Below are positions 60,276 through 64,000 of a stretch of 64,000 nucleotides of DNA, piece by piece. Each line of letters starts with the position of its first letter. Position 1 is the first letter of the stretch. A program made the translations under genes and the position numbers. Origin of the DNA: JBALVT01 sp036960305. Lineage in GTDB: Bacteria > Pseudomonadota > Gammaproteobacteria > Pseudomonadales > Halieaceae. Location: NCBI GenBank assembly GCA_036960305.1, contig JBALWA010000006.1, positions 1 through 64,000 of the forward strand, in the 5' to 3' direction. The notes beneath the pieces are model-generated. The model was not told the origin of the DNA. It saw only the letters and a program-made list of their open reading frames with translations, and did not search any database.

Positions 60276-61571
60276 ATGAGTCCTGCCGCTAACACGCAAT
60301 GTCAAATCGAGGGCACTGTCGCGCCCGGTTTTGAATCGGTTCGCCAGTTATACGAATACAACATGCACACCCTGGCCGAGGAAAACACACAACTGTGTAT
60401 TTACCATCAGGGTGAAAAAGTGGTGGACCTGTGGGCCTCGGCAATACAGGACAGCAACTTTAGCGCCGACTCCCTGGTCAACGTTTTCAGCAGCGGCAAA
60501 AGCCTGGAGGCCATCGCTATCGCCTCTCTCGTGGGGCAAGGCCTGCTGAGCTACGATGCAAAAGTTGCTGACTACTGGCCGGAATTCGGCGCCAACGGTA
60601 AGGGCGATGTCACCGTTGCCGATCTCATGCGTCACGAGGCCGGTCTGGCCAACCTGAGTGCCGCCCTCCCCCTGGAAGACCTGCTCACTGAGAATATCAA
60701 GCAAAACAAGGTGGGCCGCTTTATTGAGGAGCACGCGCAGAAATTTGGTAATGGCGACGGCGCAAAACGGGAGTACCACGCCATCACCCGGGGCTGGATT
60801 GCCAATGAACTTTTTCGCCGGGCCCATCCGGCAGGCCGGACCATTGGGGAATTTCTGCGGGAGGAAATCAGCGGGCCCCTATCGGCCGATGTCATCATCG
60901 GGGTCAAGAAGGAAGAATTGAGCCGGGTTTCAAAGGTATCGCCGCTGGGCTTTGGTTTCCAGTTTCTGGAGAGTTTCAAACCCAAATTCATGGGACGGCG
61001 CGTCGTTCACAATATCTTCCAGATACTGGGACGACTCATTCGCATGCTGCCTGCGATGCGCAAGGGAACCTCCGGTGGGGCGCCACCGCCATTCGAGGGC
61101 ATGAAAGACATTGCGTTTTTCAACGAACCCGTCCTGGCCATGGGCGAAACCCCTTCAGCGAACGCCAATTGCTCCGCACGGGGCCTGGCAAAGCTCGCTG
61201 CGGCGATGTCGGCCGGTGGCACTTTCGAGGGCACCGAGTATGTGAGTGAATTGGGTTGGAAGGCCATGCACGATAAGCCAGTGAAAGCGGATATGGGCGG
61301 ATTCCTGCCTACCCGGTTTACCCAGGGCGGGCTCGCGCTATACAGTGAATGCGACCAGGACAGCAACAAGCTTGAACGGGAGTTCAATGAGGGCAGAGAG
61401 GGGTTTTATGGCTGGATGGGCCTGGGCGGGTCGATTTTCCAATGGCATCCGCAACAGGATATTGGCTTTGCCTTCGTCCCTACCTCTTTGCATGTGTTGG
61501 ACCTTCTCAACGAGCGCGGCAAAGTTTACCAGGCCGAGGTACTGCGTTGTATCGCGAGCAGAGGTCGCTAG
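60276..61571 (+). CDS. serine hydrolase (class C beta-lactamase family / family VIII esterase)
   Basis: A 431-residue beta-lactamase-like serine hydrolase. The SxxK motif is SSGK at 72-75 in VNVFSSGKSLEAI. The second motif, REYHAITRGW, is the Y-x-A-x-T-x-GW of family VIII esterases. HEAGLANL is the usual helix. The start at MSPAAN is chosen because GGAG is 6 bases before it. No signal peptide, so it is likely a cytoplasmic esterase rather than a resistance enzyme. Confidence 0.87.
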   Translation: MSPAANTQCQIEGTVAPGFESVRQLYEYNMHTLAEENTQLCIYHQGEKVVDLWASAIQDSNFSADSLVNVFSSGKSLEAIAIASLVGQGLLSYDAKVADYWPEFGANGKGDVTVADLMRHEAGLANLSAALPLEDLLTENIKQNKVGRFIEEHAQKFGNGDGAKREYHAITRGWIANELFRRAHPAGRTIGEFLREEISGPLSADVIIGVKKEELSRVSKVSPLGFGFQFLESFKPKFMGRRVVHNIFQILGRLIRMLPAMRKGTSGGAPPPFEGMKDIAFFNEPVLAMGETPSANANCSARGLAKLAAAMSAGGTFEGTEYVSELGWKAMHDKPVKADMGGFLPTRFTQGGLALYSECDQDSNKLEREFNEGREGFYGWMGLGGSIFQWHPQQDIGFAFVPTSLHVLDLLNERGKVYQAEVLRCIASRGR

Positions 61572-61574
61572 GTA

Positions 61575-62498
61575 ATGAAGTATTTCACCCCCCTGCTCCC
61601 CTTTCTCTTTGGCTGGATGATCTTGCTGTCGACCGCTGGACTGTCTGAGCTGGCCCTGGTCAACGGCATTGCCCAGTTGGCACTGTTTGCCCTAGTGGTC
61701 TGTTTGCCAATCTGGAAAACCGGAAGAATGTGCTATGTCGATATCGGCTGGCCCTGGGGCCTGGTGGTCCTGGGTGCGCTGACCTACCTGTTCAGCGATG
61801 GCTATGGGCCGCGCGTTGCCCTGGTGAGCGCGGTGTACATTTTTATTGGTTTGCGCATGGGTTTGGGCGCGTTAAAAATGTGGCGACAGGGCTTGCTTAA
61901 GAAAGAATTTCCGCGCTATCAGTACCAACGTTTGCGCTGGGAAAAGTCGGGCAAGACCAACGTCCCTCTGGCGATGCAGATTGATGCCCTGATGCAGGGA
62001 CTGGCCAACGCCTCTTTTCTGGCATTCCCCGCGTTTATTATCGCCTCAAACCCCGCCCCCTCAATCTCCCTCTTTGAAGTCATCGGCCTGCTGATCTGGG
62101 TGGCTGCATTTACCATGGAATCCGTAGCCGATTTACAGAAGCTGTCTTTTTTGCGCGCGATGAAGAAGGCCGGCGAAAAGAACCGGGTCTGCGATGTCGG
62201 CCTGTGGCGTTATTCACGCCACCCCAATTACTTTGCTGAATGGATGGTATGGACAGGGCTGGTCATCGCCTCATTTCCCTCCTGGATGGCACTGTACTCC
62301 CAGGAACATATCGTAATCTGGTTACTGCTGTTGGCGGGTTTGCTGTTCACCTCGCGAATCATGTATATCACCCTGGTTTTTGCCACCGGGGCGGTCCCTT
62401 CCGAATACTTCTCCGCGCAAAAGAGACCCGGCTATAAAGACTACCAACAGCGCACCAACCGGTTTTTCCCCGGCCCGAGCAAGCAATCCTCGCCGTGA
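61575..62498 (+). CDS. DUF1295 (steroid 5-alpha-reductase-fold) membrane protein
   Basis: A 307-residue integral membrane protein with about seven hydrophobic segments. The C-terminal CDVGLWRYSRHPNYFAEWMVWTGL motif is diagnostic of the DUF1295/isoprenylcysteine methyltransferase-like group, whose known members include 5-alpha-reductases. The N-terminal CYVDIGWPWGLV is typical of DUF1295. No catalytic assignment is possible. It starts 3 bases after the serine hydrolase and overlaps the next gene (GTGA). Confidence 0.87.
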   Translation: MKYFTPLLPFLFGWMILLSTAGLSELALVNGIAQLALFALVVCLPIWKTGRMCYVDIGWPWGLVVLGALTYLFSDGYGPRVALVSAVYIFIGLRMGLGALKMWRQGLLKKEFPRYQYQRLRWEKSGKTNVPLAMQIDALMQGLANASFLAFPAFIIASNPAPSISLFEVIGLLIWVAAFTMESVADLQKLSFLRAMKKAGEKNRVCDVGLWRYSRHPNYFAEWMVWTGLVIASFPSWMALYSQEHIVIWLLLLAGLLFTSRIMYITLVFATGAVPSEYFSAQKRPGYKDYQQRTNRFFPGPSKQSSP

Positions 62499-62893
62499 AA
62501 GAATGCAACCAATGCGGTAAGTGTTGTCTTCACTACAGCGATGGGGGTCTGTCCGCTACGGCTGAGGAAATCGAGGGCTGGGAGTTATTCAATCCTGAGA
62601 TTGCGGATTATGTCGTCGATGGGAAGATCTGGATGGACCCGGTTAGCGGTGAGCAACTGACCCGTTGTCCCTGGTTGGAGGAACTGCCGGCCAGCCCTGG
62701 GTCAGCGTCTGTGAAATACGGTTGTCGTATTTATCATGACCGCCCCGGGGACTGCAGATACTACCCGGTCTCTATTGCCGATATGGTGCGTGACGAATGC
62801 GAAATGATCGAGGTGCGTGATTTGGATGCGCCGGATCAGGCTCAGATAGCACTGGATAAGCTGATGGCCGATAGCCGACCGCCACTAGCCTAA
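62495..62893 (+). CDS. YkgJ family cysteine-cluster protein
   Basis: A 132-residue protein with the cysteine cluster CNQCGKCC near its start (C4, C7, C10, C11), then PWLEEL, and later CRIYHDRPGDCRYYPVS. Eight-Cys YkgJ proteins probably hold a metal, perhaps Fe-S, but function is unknown. GTG start overlaps the DUF1295 stop. It converges on the HAD gene with a 9-base overlap. Confidence 0.86.
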   Translation: MKECNQCGKCCLHYSDGGLSATAEEIEGWELFNPEIADYVVDGKIWMDPVSGEQLTRCPWLEELPASPGSASVKYGCRIYHDRPGDCRYYPVSIADMVRDECEMIEVRDLDAPDQAQIALDKLMADSRPPLA

Positions 62894-63529
62894 ATTCAAT
62901 ATAGCATCCAGGTCGGCAACGGTTTTTGCACCGTCCCCGTCGACCAATATAGAACGGATATTCAAGGCCTCAGCAGCAACCACATTCCCTGGAAAATCGT
63001 CCAGGAAGATCACTTGCTCCGGTGAGAACCCACCGATTGCCAGGGCCTTTTCAAAGATAGCGGGATCGGGCTTGCGCACACCAACTTCACAACTGTCGAC
63101 GACAAAGTCAAACAACGCATCTACCGGCAGCATACCGCGCCAGTGCTCCCTGAACTCCACCACATTATTAGTGATAATGGCGGTCCCCAACCCCGACGCA
63201 CGAATTTTGGCAACGTACTCAACCAGCTCGGTGCGCAGTCCGCCACCGTTTTCAGCCATGGCCATGAACACTTCCCAGATATCAACTTCCAGGTCCTGCG
63301 CCTGCCCCAGCGCCATGATCGCGCCGCGGGCAGCCTCCAGGGTGATCTCACCGCGTTCTACCCGGTGCCAGGGGTGATCACCATCGACACCGTAACCACC
63401 AAACGCAATTGCCGTCACTTGCTCGTTCGATGCGCCAATCTTTTCCGCGTAGGTGCTGAATGCATGAAAAGGGGAATCGGTGAAGACGCCGCCGAAATCA
63501 AATATCACGGCCTTTAATTCAGTTGTCAT
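62885..63529 (-). CDS. HAD family hydrolase (subfamily IA)
   Basis: A 214-residue HAD phosphatase. The first motif is IFDFGGVFT (D11 nucleophile; the second Asp is replaced by Gly as in epoxide-hydrolase-N-type phosphatases). IITNN, the Lys in VGVRKPDPAIFEKAL, and FLDDFPGNVVAA complete motifs II-IV. Substrate is not predictable. It is 8 bases after the monooxygenase end, so probably in the same operon. Confidence 0.85.
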   Translation of the reverse strand: MTTELKAVIFDFGGVFTDSPFHAFSTYAEKIGASNEQVTAIAFGGYGVDGDHPWHRVERGEITLEAARGAIMALGQAQDLEVDIWEVFMAMAENGGGLRTELVEYVAKIRASGLGTAIITNNVVEFREHWRGMLPVDALFDFVVDSCEVGVRKPDPAIFEKALAIGGFSPEQVIFLDDFPGNVVAAEALNIRSILVDGDGAKTVADLDAILNLG

Positions 63530-63537
63530 GTTCTGTC

Positions 63538-64000
63538 TCAGCCCTGTTTATATTCATGGAGGCCGCAGTCATCGTGCAGGCGCCGGTATTCCTTGAAGTT
63601 ACCCGGAAAAAGAAAGGGCGCGTGGCCCGAGGCATTCCGGTAATAGCTGTGGCAGTCACTGGAGCCCCAGGTAAAACGTCCAAAGCGGTCGGCCATCCAG
63701 TCATTGTAGTCATCGAAGGCATCTTGCTTCACCTCAAGACTTTGCGCGCCTTGCGCCCGCATGCCATCCAGCAAACGCACAATCGTTTCAACGCTTTTCT
63801 CCACCGTAATAAAAAACGATACATTCAGTACCAGGCCATTGGGGCCGATAGCAAAGAAATAATTGGGGAAATCTGGCAGTGCAATGCCTTTGTGCGCCTT
63901 TGGATCATCGGCCATGACATCGGCAAGCGACTTGCCACTGGCGCCGACTACATCGATACGGTCATAGTCCAAAATTCGGTAGCCCGTACAATAGATGATG
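63538..64000 (-). CDS. flavin-containing / Baeyer-Villiger-type monooxygenase, C-terminal part (5' end outside window)
   Basis: The frame is open from the window edge. It reads IIYCTGYR, which is the conserved YCTGYR/ATGYR segment near the second half of BVMOs, then LPDFPNYFFAIGPNGLV and a DWMADRFGRF end. The beginning lies beyond base 64000. This would be the third such enzyme in the window. The fingerprint FxGxxxHxxxW cannot be checked. Confidence 0.72.
   Translation of the reverse strand, partial: IIYCTGYRILDYDRIDVVGASGKSLADVMADDPKAHKGIALPDFPNYFFAIGPNGLVLNVSFFITVEKSVETIVRLLDGMRAQGAQSLEVKQDAFDDYNDWMADRFGRFTWGSSDCHSYYRNASGHAPFLFPGNFKEYRRLHDDCGLHEYKQG

Overview
The window looks like chromosome of a marine-type, aerobic, heterotrophic gammaproteobacterium (Cellvibrionales, Halieaceae or Spongiibacteraceae-like). 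This is inferred from two TonB-dependent receptors, Gram-negative lipoproteins, many CoA-dependent catabolic enzymes and three Baeyer-Villiger-type monooxygenases. No rRNA, tRNA, CRISPR array, insertion sequence or phage gene was seen. Almost every gene is metabolic, and genes are packed into operons with many 1-4 base start/stop overlaps.

Layout. 0-3.6 kb: the end of a Fic protein, then an exported DUF1800/DUF1501 pair. 3.6-12.1 kb: an alpha/beta hydrolase, a quinone-reductase-like enzyme, a 3beta-HSD-like epimerase, an adjacent pair of acyl-CoA dehydrogenases, a DUF4397 lipoprotein and an HsaA-like flavin monooxygenase. 12.1-13.8 kb: two very small ORFs, a DUF2141 protein, a glycine-repeat membrane protein and a decayed gene fragment. 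13.8-18.1 kb: three glutathione-transferase-like genes around a cytochrome c/PQQ alcohol dehydrogenase. 18.1-27.5 kb: a TonB receptor and an eight-gene operon on the minus strand (SDR, SnoaL-like, acyl-CoA ligase, two MaoC hydratases, thiolase-fold lyase, DUF35 partner, Rieske oxygenase), with a divergent TetR gene. 27.5-37.6 kb: a second catabolic block built of SDR, APH-like kinase, CoA ligase, TetR, hydrolase and luciferase-like oxidoreductase, opposite acyl-CoA dehydrogenase, BVMO and CMD protein. 37.7-43.7 kb: an orphan membrane coiled-coil protein, a periplasmic rhodanese, two SDRs, a second BVMO and an AraC regulator. 43.7-58.7 kb: a nitrogen-compound block (M20 amidohydrolase, two related MFS carriers, TonB receptor, LuxR regulator, class III aminotransferase, PLP decarboxylase, ureohydrolase, dehydrogenases). 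58.8-64 kb: sirtuin, LysE exporter, serine hydrolase, DUF1295 protein, YkgJ protein, HAD phosphatase and the end of a third monooxygenase.

How the genes may work together. The 18-37 kb region reads as one catabolic regulon. The same palindrome, CTTGAAT-N3-ATTCAAG or a near copy, lies in front of the TonB receptor, in front of the eight-gene operon (overlapping a predicted -35 box) and between the two divergent units at 33.9 kb. The first operon contains the parts of a hydratase plus retro-aldolase module like ChsH1/ChsH2/Ltp2 of steroid side-chain breakdown. The second block contains parts for alcohol to ketone (SDR), ketone to ester or lactone (BVMO), hydrolysis (alpha/beta hydrolase), CoA activation (ligase) and removal of a hydroxyl through phosphorylation and elimination (APH kinase plus ACAD10/11-like dehydrogenase). 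With the heteromer-like dehydrogenase pair and HsaA-like protein, this points to a polycyclic or branched alicyclic substrate such as a steroid or terpenoid. The exact substrate cannot be read from sequence.
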